Assembly (NCBI GenBank): GCA_958447445.1
Contig: CAUDAE010000103.1
Coordinates: 1-6,868 of the forward strand
Direction of reading: 5' to 3'
From: an uncultured Collinsella sp.
Lineage (GTDB): Bacteria; Actinomycetota; Coriobacteriia; Coriobacteriales; Coriobacteriaceae
Length of the DNA: 6,868 nt
The translations under genes were made by a program, and so were the position numbers. The notes below the pieces were generated by a model. The model made no database searches, was not told the origin of the DNA, and worked only from the letters and a program-made list of their open reading frames with translations. Of this stretch, positions 1-5,380 are shown piece after piece (the first letter of the stretch is position 1; every line of letters begins with the position of its first letter).

Positions 1-2
1 AC

Positions 3-335
3 CTGCTCAAGACCAAGATTAAGCTCGAGCAGGATTGGGCCACCGCCGTGTACAACGGCCAGTGGTACAGCCCGCTCAAGAACGCGCTCGACGCCTTTAT
101 GGCCGATACCCAGAAGTTCGTGACCGGCACTGTCCGTCTGAAGTTCTTTAAGGGCAACTGCCATGTCGTCGGCCGCAAGAGTCCCTTCAGCCTCTACGAC
201 TACGGCCTGGCTACCTACGACCGCGACACCACGTTTGACGAGAAGGCCAGCGCCGGCTTTATCGAGATCGATACGCTGTCGCTCAAGACGTGGGCAAAGG
301 TCCAGGGCCCCTGCTCTGCTGCCGCCCAGGCCTAG
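3..335 (+). CDS. argG: Argininosuccinate synthase, C-terminal part (5' end outside window)
   Basis: This is the last 110 codons of an open frame that enters from the left edge and stops at TAG 333-335. The enzyme joins citrulline and aspartate with ATP to make argininosuccinate, the next-to-last step of cytoplasmic arginine synthesis. The visible part is the family's C-terminal region. It shows YNGQWYSPLKNALDAF, then VTGTVRLKFFKGN and VVGRKSPFSLYD, which are hallmarks of ArgG, and ends in the usual AGFIEIDTLSLK-type segment followed by a short Ala/Gln tail. The frame is clean across the left border, so the apparent start at GTG 48 is internal and not a real start. The next enzyme of the pathway, argH, lies about 520 bases downstream on the same strand. 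The N-terminal ATP-binding domain cannot be judged here. Confidence 0.95.
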   Translation: MLKTKIKLEQDWATAVYNGQWYSPLKNALDAFMADTQKFVTGTVRLKFFKGNCHVVGRKSPFSLYDYGLATYDRDTTFDEKASAGFIEIDTLSLKTWAKVQGPCSAAAQA

Positions 336-488
336 CGCCTCCTTCCCTTGGTATCCGCGCGGCCCATCCGCGTGATACATAACGGGCGCACGGGGTCCCT
401 ACCTTTCGTTATGCTTGCTGACACTTCTTAACATCGGTGGCCCCTACGTTCCGCCCGCATATATGATGCCGCGACTGCGGCTGAGTCC

Positions 489-524
489 GAGCCCCGCCGG
501 GGTTGTCCGGCGGGGCTCCTTCTA
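489..524 (+). terminator. Strong GC hairpin terminator downstream of argG
   Basis: A perfect 12-bp stem, GAGCCCCGCCGG (489-500) with CCGGCGGGGCTC (507-518), closes a 6-base loop. It is followed by CTTCTAT, a weak T-tract. It lies about 150 bases past the argG stop and ahead of the small ORF at 569, so it probably ends or attenuates the argG transcript. A small CCGC-gact-GCGG hairpin (469-480) lies just before it. The short T-tract leaves room for read-through into argH. Confidence 0.75.
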
Positions 525-568
525 TCAATTTGGCGGCTCTGTGCCTATATATATGAGGAGTATCCATT

Positions 569-739
569 ATGTTCAATGCTATCGCGCATGCTTTACTTGC
601 TCTCGCGCCCGAGTTCGATGCTGCAAGGGTCGAGGACGTCCCTATGAGCCTGAAGGCCTGGATCGATGGTTCGCAGGGCAACATCCGGAGGGAGACGTTG
701 GGCGCCAAGTGCATGGCGCGTCACTTCTTTGCAAATTAG
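569..739 (+). CDS. Small hypothetical protein (56 aa) between argG and argH
   Basis: ATG 569 opens a 56-codon frame ending at TAG 737-739. A good ribosome binding site, GAGGAG (555-560), lies 8 bases upstream, and this is the main reason to believe it is translated. The protein starts MFNAIAHALLALAPEFDAAR and ends CMARHFFAN. It has a short hydrophobic, Ala/Leu-rich N-terminus (residues 3-13), too short for a confident membrane segment, then a mixed polar part with a central W and several Arg. I recognise no family. It sits after the argG terminator and 118 bases before argH, on the same strand. It could be a genuine small protein, or a decayed remnant of a longer gene. It does not look like a leader peptide, since it lacks a run of Arg codons and no attenuator follows it. 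Confidence 0.5.
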   Translation: MFNAIAHALLALAPEFDAARVEDVPMSLKAWIDGSQGNIRRETLGAKCMARHFFAN

Positions 740-789
740 CTACATGGCACCGCACACGGTGGGGAATGTGTAAAACTAGCGGTTGAAAA

Positions 790-803
790 ATCGCTTTAGC
801 GAT
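790..803. promoter_or_regulatory. Short palindrome upstream of argH
   Basis: ATCGCT-TT-AGCGAT is a perfect 6-bp inverted repeat with a 2-base centre, 55 bases before the argH ATG. Its position would suit an operator, but it does not resemble the known ARG box (TGAAT…ATTCA). A TTGAAA (783-788) just upstream could be a -35 element, but no good -10 follows at the right distance. Short palindromes of this size also arise by chance. Confidence 0.2.
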
Positions 804-857
804 ATGGCGCATTGCTTTGGGCGCTTGTTTTGGTATTTGGAGAAAGGGGACGGTTCC

Positions 858-2288
858 ATGGCTCTTTGGGGCGGTCGTTTTGAGGCAGGCGTGGCCGAGG
901 TCACGCAGGAGTTTGGCGCGTCGCTGCCGGTCGACAAACATCTCTATAAGCAGGATATCGCCGGCTCTAAGGCGCATGCCAAAATGCTGGCGGCCCAGGG
1001 CATCATCAGTGCCGAGGACGAGCAGGCGATTGCCAAGGGCCTGACCGGAATCGAACAGGATATCGATGCCGGCAACTTCACCTTCGATATCAACGATGAG
1101 GACATTCATATGTCCATCGAGAGTGAGTTGACGCGCCGCATCGGCGAGGCCGGTAAGCGCTTGCATACCGGCCGTTCGCGCAACGACCAGGTGGCGACCG
1201 ATACGCGCCTGGGCGTCAAGGCGCTGGCCAAGGAGCTCATGGAGGCCAATCTTGAGCTGCGCCATGTGCTGGTGGATGCGGCTAAGAAGCACGACAAGGT
1301 GATTCTGCCGGGCTACACGCATATGCAGCACGCTCAGCCCGTGCTGCTCTCGCATCATCTGCTGGCGTATTCCTGGATGTTCGCGCGCGACTTTACGCGC
1401 CTGAAGGCCGCCTTTGATGCCGCCGACAACTGCCCGCTGGGTGCTGCCGCGCTTGCCGGTACGAGCTATCCGCTCGATCGCCAGATGACGGCTGCCGAAC
1501 TTGGCTTTGCGGGCGTGATTCCCAACTCGCTCGATGCGGTTTCCGACCGTGATTTCCTGCTCGATCTGCATTACGCCGGATCCGTCATGGCGATGCACCT
1601 GTCGCGTCTTTCCGAGGAGATCGTGCTGTGGTCGAGCTCCGAATTTGGCTTTATCACGCTTTCAGACTCCTACTCCACCGGCTCGTCTATCATGCCGCAG
1701 AAGAAGAACCCCGACTTTGCCGAGCTTATCCGCGGCAAGAGCGGTCGCGTGTACGGCAACCTGGTGCAGCTGCTGGTAACCATGAAGGGCTTGCCGCTTG
1801 CTTATAACAAGGACTTGCAGGAGGACAAGGAGAGCGCGCTCGATACCGCCCATACGCTCATGCAGTGTCTGTCGGTTATGGCCGGTATGATTTCGACTTG
1901 GACCGTCAACGAGGATGCCATGGCGCGCGAGTGCGGCGTGGGGCACCTTGCCGCCACCGATGTTGCCGATTACCTGGCTAAGCGTGGTCTGCCGTTCCGC
2001 GAGGCACATGCCGTGGTGGGCCATCTGGTCCTGATGTGTGAGAAGCGTGGCTGCAATCTCGAGGACCTGCCGTTTGAGGTGTTCCAGGAGGCAAGCCCGC
2101 TCTTTGAGCACGACATTACCGAGGCGCTCGACATCCCGTCGATTGTCGCCGCGCGCACGACCGAGGGCGGCACCGCCCCTGCCGCCGTTGCCGTGCAGCT
2201 TGATCGCGCCGAGGCACAGCTCGTGGCTGACGAGGGTGTGTTTGGATCGCTGACCAAGGTCGTCGAGATGGGCCACGGGGTAAAGTAG
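858..2288 (+). CDS. argH: Argininosuccinate lyase
   Basis: A 476-residue enzyme that splits argininosuccinate into arginine and fumarate, the last step of arginine synthesis. It acts in the cytoplasm as a tetramer in the fumarase/aspartase superfamily. The start MALWGGRFEAG is the standard ArgH N-terminus. HTGRSRNDQVATDTRL (103-118) is conserved region 1. GYTHMQHAQP (152-161) holds the catalytic-base His155. GSSIMPQKKNPD (275-286) is the superfamily signature, with the catalytic serine in the GSS loop. Length is close to the usual 455-475. I chose ATG 858 because AGAAAGGGGA (841-850) lies 7 bases upstream; the frame is open back to TTG 783, but those 25 codons do not resemble ArgH and have no Shine-Dalgarno. 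argG lies upstream beyond a terminator, so argH may rely partly on its own promoter. Confidence 0.97.
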   Translation: MALWGGRFEAGVAEVTQEFGASLPVDKHLYKQDIAGSKAHAKMLAAQGIISAEDEQAIAKGLTGIEQDIDAGNFTFDINDEDIHMSIESELTRRIGEAGKRLHTGRSRNDQVATDTRLGVKALAKELMEANLELRHVLVDAAKKHDKVILPGYTHMQHAQPVLLSHHLLAYSWMFARDFTRLKAAFDAADNCPLGAAALAGTSYPLDRQMTAAELGFAGVIPNSLDAVSDRDFLLDLHYAGSVMAMHLSRLSEEIVLWSSSEFGFITLSDSYSTGSSIMPQKKNPDFAELIRGKSGRVYGNLVQLLVTMKGLPLAYNKDLQEDKESALDTAHTLMQCLSVMAGMISTWTVNEDAMARECGVGHLAATDVADYLAKRGLPFREAHAVVGHLVLMCEKRGCNLEDLPFEVFQEASPLFEHDITEALDIPSIVAARTTEGGTAPAAVAVQLDRAEAQLVADEGVFGSLTKVVEMGHGVK

Positions 2289-2339
2289 GGATTTGGCTGA
2301 AGCCGTTTTGGCCATTTATTGATAAATCGTTTTCACTTT

Positions 2340-2376
2340 ACGGGCGCCTGCTGATGTGGGCTCCCGTATTTTGTTG
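2340..2376 (+). terminator. Intrinsic terminator of argH
   Basis: ACGGGCGCC (2340-2348) pairs with GGCTCCCGT (2359-2367), 8 of 9 positions matched, around a 10-base loop. It is followed by ATTTTGTTG, a reasonable T-tract. It begins 52 bases after the argH stop codon on the same strand. Confidence 0.7.
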
Positions 2377-2580
2377 CTATGGGGGAGGGGCTTGTCGAGA
2401 ACTTCTGTAGGACCTTTGGGCAGGTTGTGAAGGGGTTACGTTCGCGGGCGGCAACCGACCGCCTGCTCTGTTCGATGCGGTTGATGGGCGGTCGGATGGT
2501 ACGCTAATCGGGCTTCGGAACAGAAGTGAGACATATGGAGCGCTTTAATAACTTGCTACGTTTCAATTAACCGCGTTTTG

Positions 2581-2609
2581 TTTAACTGCAGCTAAAACTC
2601 TGTTACGAT
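2581..2609 (+). promoter_or_regulatory. Probable ndk promoter
   Basis: TTTAAC (2581-2586) and TACGAT (2604-2609) are separated by 17 bases and fit a housekeeping -35/-10 pair. TTGTTT (2578-2583) with TGTTAC (2601-2606), also 17 apart, is an alternative reading of the same site. Transcription would start near 2616, leaving a leader of about 58 bases before the ndk ATG. The AT-rich upstream segment supports a promoter here. Confidence 0.5.
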
Positions 2610-2673
2610 GCAGTCCAGGCGGGTGCCGGAATGGGACTTGGGCACGCGCGAACCTACTTGAAAGGCTACTTTT

Positions 2674-3078
2674 ATGGCTATCGAGAAGACCTTCATCATG
2701 ATTAAGCCCGACGCCGTGCGCGACCGCAAGATCGGCGAGATCGTTGCTCGCATTGAGCGCAGCGGCCTTGTCATCGAGCGCATGGAGATGACCACGCTCG
2801 AGCGCGCTACCGTCGAGGAGCACTACGCCCATCTGGCCGACAAGCCCTTCTTTGGCGGTCTCTGCGACTTTATGACGAGCGGTCCGGTCGTCAAGATGGT
2901 CGTTTCCGGTCTCTCCGCTGTTGCTAAGATGCGCACCCTCATGGGCGCTACCAACCCGCTTGAGGCTGCTCCTGGTACCATCCGCGGCGACTTTGCCGTC
3001 GATGTCAACGCCAACGTGATCCACGGCTCCGACTGCCTGGAGAATGCCGAGATCGAGATCAAGCGCTTCTTTGGCTAA
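2674..3078 (+). CDS. ndk: Nucleoside diphosphate kinase
   Basis: A 134-residue cytoplasmic kinase that moves the gamma-phosphate of ATP to other (d)NDPs through a phospho-histidine intermediate, keeping NTP pools balanced. The N-terminus MAIEKTFIMIKPDAVRD carries the nucleotide-site Lys11. Tyr51, Arg87, Thr93 and Arg104 lie where the family has its active-site residues, and NVIHGSD (114-120) holds the phosphorylated His117. Length matches the usual 130-145. One oddity: the common HGSDS is HGSDC here (Cys121), next to the active site. ATG 2674 is supported by GAAAGG (2660-2665) eight bases upstream and by homology right from Met1. It appears to be a single-gene unit with its own promoter and terminator, facing rpiB. 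Confidence 0.97.
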   Translation: MAIEKTFIMIKPDAVRDRKIGEIVARIERSGLVIERMEMTTLERATVEEHYAHLADKPFFGGLCDFMTSGPVVKMVVSGLSAVAKMRTLMGATNPLEAAPGTIRGDFAVDVNANVIHGSDCLENAEIEIKRFFG

Positions 3079-3080
3079 AC

Positions 3081-3102
3081 CAGCTTTGACTCCTTAAAGC
3101 TG
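3081..3102 (+). repeat. Small hairpin just after ndk
   Basis: CAGCTTT (3081-3087) and AAAGCTG (3096-3102) form a 7-bp perfect stem with an 8-base loop, two bases past the ndk stop. No T-tract follows. It probably adds structure to the 3' end of the ndk mRNA ahead of the main terminator. Confidence 0.4.
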
Positions 3103-3116
3103 TTAGCGTGTGGCTT

Positions 3117-3152
3117 GGGCGCCGCGGAACTCCATCCGCGGCGCCCTTTTAT
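3117..3152 (+). terminator. Strong intrinsic terminator of ndk
   Basis: A perfect 12-bp GC-rich stem, GGGCGCCGCGGA (3117-3128) with TCCGCGGCGCCC (3135-3146), has a 6-base loop and is followed by TTTTATT. It lies 39 bases after the ndk stop codon and is a textbook Rho-independent terminator on the plus strand. Confidence 0.9.
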
Positions 3153-3153
3153 T

Positions 3154-3205
3154 CCAAAATCTATGCAGGGGCCCGCTCGGATATGTGTTCCGAGCGGGCC
3201 CCTGC
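3154..3205 (-). terminator. Terminator of rpiB (17-bp perfect stem)
   Basis: A perfect 17-bp inverted repeat (3165-3181 with 3189-3205, 7-base loop; core GGGGCCCGCTCGGA) lies 24 bases beyond the rpiB stop. Read on the minus strand, it is followed by ATAGATTTTGG, which gives a short T-tract. On the plus strand the following bases are not T-rich, so it serves mainly rpiB, although it would also block any ndk read-through. Confidence 0.8.
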
Positions 3206-3229
3206 TGTTAGCTTGTGGCACTGAATAGT

Positions 3230-3697
3230 TTAGGCTTCGTCGACGATCTTAAGGCCGCGCGTGCGATCGATCTCGTTGAGGAGGTTAACGCGACGCTCGT
3301 GACGACCACCCTCAAACTCGGCGTCGAGCCACTCGTCGACAATCATCTTGGCGAGCTCGGAGCCCACGACGCGGGCGCCAAAGGCGAGCACGTTGGTGTT
3401 GTTGTGCATGCGGGAGAGCTTGGCGCTGAAGGGCTCGGAGCATACGACGGCGCGAACACCTTCGACCTTGTTGGCGGCCAGGCTGATGCCGACGCCGGTA
3501 CCGCAGATCAGGATACCCAGGTCGACGTCACCGTTGGCCACGGCCTTACCCACCTTGTAGCCGGCGATGGGGTAATCGAAGCTCTCGGAGGTGTCGGTGC
3601 CAAAGTTCACGACCTCGCAGCCGCGCTCCTTCAGGTGCTCGGAGATGATGTTCTTGAGCTCGACGGCGGCGTGGTCGTTACCGATACCGATCTTCAT
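3230..3697 (-). CDS. rpiB: Ribose-5-phosphate isomerase B (RpiB/LacAB family)
   Basis: A 155-residue sugar-phosphate isomerase that interconverts ribose-5-phosphate and ribulose-5-phosphate in the non-oxidative pentose phosphate pathway. The N-terminus MKIGIGNDHAAVELK carries the conserved Asp8-His9. CGTGVGISLAANK (65-77) contains Cys65, the catalytic base in the Cys-type RpiB of enterobacteria (mycobacterial enzymes use Glu instead). SRMHNNTNVLAFG (95-107) supplies His98 and the ring-opening and phosphate residues. GGRHERRV (130-137) is also typical. The length is normal. The start is supported by AGAGGA on the minus strand (3710-3705), 7 bases upstream, and by homology from Met1. Some family members isomerise galactose- or allose-6-phosphate, but no sugar-operon partner is nearby, so a housekeeping role is more likely. 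Confidence 0.95.
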   Translation of the reverse strand: MKIGIGNDHAAVELKNIISEHLKERGCEVVNFGTDTSESFDYPIAGYKVGKAVANGDVDLGILICGTGVGISLAANKVEGVRAVVCSEPFSAKLSRMHNNTNVLAFGARVVGSELAKMIVDEWLDAEFEGGRHERRVNLLNEIDRTRGLKIVDEA

Positions 3698-3728
3698 GGA
3701 TGGTTCCTCTCTGGTCTGTGCGGCGCAA

Positions 3729-3815
3729 ATGCTAAAGGTTTTACCGCGTTCGACTGCATGATAGCGCGACTTTTGTGGAAACGCTCGGGCGTTTTTTGGT
3801 CAAACGCTTTAGCAT
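3729..3815. repeat. Long imperfect inverted repeat upstream of rpiB
   Basis: ATGCTAAAGGTTTTACC (3729-3745) is the reverse complement of GGTCAAACGCTTTAGCAT (3798-3815), except for one unpaired base (3806) and one mismatch (3742/3801), giving 16 paired positions around 52 bases. Seen from rpiB, both arms carry GCTAAAG followed by GTTT and ACC. A minus-strand TATCAT that could act as a -10 (3763-3758) lies between the arms. The arms could be two operator sites flanking the promoter, or arms of a leader structure if transcription begins farther upstream. Confidence 0.45.
3779..3797 (+). terminator. Small terminator-like hairpin with T-run
   Basis: AAACGC (3779-3784), a 4-base loop TCGG, then GCGTTT (3789-3794) continuing into a run of six T (3792-3797). 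It has the shape of a plus-strand intrinsic terminator, but the stem is only 6 bp and no plus-strand gene ends here. It lies inside the larger inverted repeat in the rpiB upstream region, and could stop spurious antisense transcription or be chance. Confidence 0.3.
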
Positions 3816-3893
3816 GCAACAAGACTAGCTTTTCATGTATTAATGCCGTCAGTTTGCGCTTGAACGCCGTCCGCCGGAACTTGGGTTGCGGTT

Positions 3894-3935
3894 TTTGATG
3901 CATTGTTATCAAATAAAAGAGCTAATTATTTTCGA
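3894..3935 (+). promoter_or_regulatory. AT-rich promoter/operator region of the desulfidase gene
   Basis: TTTGAT (3894-3899) and ATCAAA (3908-3913) form a 20-base palindrome with an 8-base centre. TTGTTA (3903-3908) could be a -35, with the AT-rich block TAATTATT (3923-3930) as a poor -10; transcription would then begin near 3938, with the Shine-Dalgarno in a leader of about 30 bases. The palindrome would overlap the -35, a usual position for a repressor site. The element matches are weak, but the sharp AT-rich patch in a GC-rich genome supports a promoter here. Confidence 0.3.
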
Positions 3936-3968
3936 GAGCCCTGTCCGTTATACAAGTAGGAGATACCT

Positions 3969-5288
3969 ATGCCTGCCGATTCTCTTCGCGATGCCGCGTT
4001 TTGCGATGTTTTGAACCGCGAGCTTGTCTGTGCACTCGGCTGCACCGAGCCCATTGCCGTTGCCTATGCAGCGGCGTTGGCGAGCCAGACGCTTGGTTGC
4101 GAACCCGATCATATGGATGTTGCCTGCTCGGGCAACATCATCAAGAACGTCAAGAGCGTGACCGTGCCCAACTCGGGTGGTATGCACGGTATTGAGGCCG
4201 CGGCCGTGCTGGGTGCCGTGGGCGGCGACGCCAAGAGCGCGCTCGAGGTGCTCGAGAGCGTTAACGATGAAGACCGTGCACGCGTGGTCGAGCTCCTCGC
4301 CGACGCCGACTACTGCGATGTGTCGCTTGTCGAGGGCGTGCCCAACCTCTACATCAAGGTGACTGCGACGGCCGGGGGCCATACCGCGGTCGTCGAGATT
4401 ACCGATCACCACACCAATGTCACGTGCCATACGCTCGACGGTATTCCGGTGTGCGGCAAGTCGGCGGGGGAGTGTGCCGCCTGCGCCGAGCGCGTGGTGG
4501 CCGAGCGTGCGGCGGATAAGGCCGACACGCCCATGTCGATTGAGTCCATCATTGACTTTATCGAGGACGGCGACATTGAGGACGCCCGCGCTGCCGTTGA
4601 GCGTCAGATTGAGCTGAATGGCGCGATCAGTGCCGAGGGCCTTGCGCACGCTTGGGGCGCCGAGGTGGGTCGTACGCTGCTGGGTGCTCGTGCCGATGAC
4701 GTCGCCTGCCGTGCCCGTGCCCGTGCGGCCGCCGGGTCCGACGCCCGCATGAACGGCTGCGCGCTGCCGGTCGCCATTGTGTGCGGCTCGGGCAATCAGG
4801 GCATTACCTGCGCATTGCCCGTCATGGAGTATGCCGAGTACCTGCGTTGCGACCACGAGCGCCTGGTGCGCGCCGTGATGCTGTCCGATCTGATCGCCGT
4901 GCATATCAAGAGCTATATTGGTGCGCTCTCGGCGTTTTGCGGTGCTATTTGCGCCGCGTGCGGCGCCGGCGCTGCGATTACCTGGCTGTGCGGTGGCACG
5001 CGCGAGCAGATTGGCGCGACGGTCTCGAATACGCTCGGTAACGTGGGCGGCATCGTGTGCGACGGCGCCAAGGCGAGCTGTGCCGCCAAGATCTCGGCTG
5101 CCGTCGATGCGGCGATTCTGGGCCATGATATGGCCATGCAGGGTCGCGGCTTCCGCGCCGGCGAGGGCCTGATCCAAGATACCGTTGAGCAGACAATCGC
5201 TAGCATGGGCTACGTGGGCCGCGTGGGCATGAAGGACACCGACGTCGAGATCCTCAACATCATGATCGGTAAAACCCAGGTCTGCTAG
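3969..5288 (+). CDS. L-cysteine desulfidase / UPF0597 (CdsB/CyuA-like) Fe-S enzyme
   Basis: A 439-residue protein of the serine-dehydratase-alpha-like UPF0597 family. Characterised members (archaeal CdsB, enterobacterial CyuA/YhaM) use a [4Fe-4S] cluster to break L-cysteine into pyruvate, ammonia and sulfide. ALGCTEPIAVAYA (22-34) carries Cys25, the catalytic cysteine. SGNIIKNVKSVTVPNSGG (54-71) is the family motif. Cys281 (GNQGITC), Cys324 (SAFCGA) and Cys331 (ACGAG) lie where the cluster ligands are expected. SNTLGNVGGIVCDGAK (353-368) is another conserved block. Length matches the family (about 430-440). The protein has 22 cysteines, 5% of residues, which suits an anaerobe. ATG 3969 is supported by AGGAGA (3958-3963), 5 bases upstream. 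No cysteine transporter or regulator is adjacent. Activity on serine or other beta-substituted amino acids cannot be excluded. Confidence 0.88.
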   Translation: MPADSLRDAAFCDVLNRELVCALGCTEPIAVAYAAALASQTLGCEPDHMDVACSGNIIKNVKSVTVPNSGGMHGIEAAAVLGAVGGDAKSALEVLESVNDEDRARVVELLADADYCDVSLVEGVPNLYIKVTATAGGHTAVVEITDHHTNVTCHTLDGIPVCGKSAGECAACAERVVAERAADKADTPMSIESIIDFIEDGDIEDARAAVERQIELNGAISAEGLAHAWGAEVGRTLLGARADDVACRARARAAAGSDARMNGCALPVAIVCGSGNQGITCALPVMEYAEYLRCDHERLVRAVMLSDLIAVHIKSYIGALSAFCGAICAACGAGAAITWLCGGTREQIGATVSNTLGNVGGIVCDGAKASCAAKISAAVDAAILGHDMAMQGRGFRAGEGLIQDTVEQTIASMGYVGRVGMKDTDVEILNIMIGKTQVC

Positions 5289-5294
5289 ATATTA

Positions 5295-5361
5295 AGTTGC
5301 GGTGAGATAGTTCCTAAAATTACCCGGGTGAGGGGCAAACAGGAACTATCTCACCGCAACT
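5295..5361. repeat. Perfect 21-bp inverted repeat flanked by GCTAGAT direct repeats
   Basis: The left arm (5295-5315, starting AGTTGCGGTGAGATAG) is the exact reverse complement of the right arm (5341-5361), with a 25-base loop containing ACCCGGGT (5322-5329). The same 7 bases GCTAGAT occur on both sides, at 5284-5290 and 5364-5370; the left copy includes the desulfidase stop TAG. It lies between two convergent genes. No T-tract follows on the plus strand, and only TTAATAT on the minus strand, so it is a poor classic terminator although it may still end transcription. It resembles a miniature palindromic element with a target duplication. Confidence 0.7.
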
Positions 5362-5380
5362 GCGCTAGATGTTCTGTTGC

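Larger units (their letters stand above)
2289..2673. other. Non-coding spacer argH–ndk
   Basis: These 385 bases hold the argH terminator (2340-2376), an inverted repeat (CCGACCGCC 2455-2463 with GGCGGTCGG 2487-2495, 23-base loop), and the probable ndk promoter near 2581-2609. An outer 8-bp inverted pair, ACTTCTGT (2401-2408) with ACAGAAGT (2520-2527), encloses the inner repeat. The segment 2541-2600 is noticeably more AT-rich than its surroundings. The only ORF with an ATG, 2379-2507 (42 codons), has no ribosome binding site and looks spurious. No RNA gene is recognised. Confidence 0.6.

Noticed and set aside
378..413. CATAACG/CGTTATG inverted pair after argG as a terminator or riboswitch
   Set aside because: Only 7 bp with a 22-base loop, no T-tract and no known riboswitch or T-box signature. 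The GC hairpin at 489-518 is a much better terminator.
783..857. 25-codon N-terminal extension of argH from TTG 783
   Set aside because: No Shine-Dalgarno precedes TTG 783, the residues do not resemble ArgH, and ATG 858 has both a strong ribosome binding site and the canonical MALWGGRF start.
642..1598. 318-codon open frame on the minus strand
   Set aside because: Antisense to argH, low-complexity Arg/His-rich translation and no ribosome binding site. It is a shadow of the argH codon pattern.
1662..2315. 217-codon open frame on the minus strand
   Set aside because: Antisense shadow over the 3' half of argH, with no recognisable domain.
2379..2507. 42-codon ORF in the argH–ndk spacer
   Set aside because: No ribosome binding site, placed directly on the terminator tail, and Arg-rich random-looking translation.
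3215..3898. 227-codon open frame on the plus strand
   Set aside because: Antisense to rpiB and its upstream region. Composition and lack of homology mark it as a shadow.
3948..5177. 409-codon open frame on the minus strand
   Set aside because: It lies entirely opposite the desulfidase gene. The translation is His/Arg/Gly/Ala-rich without family features. Such frames arise from third-position GC bias.
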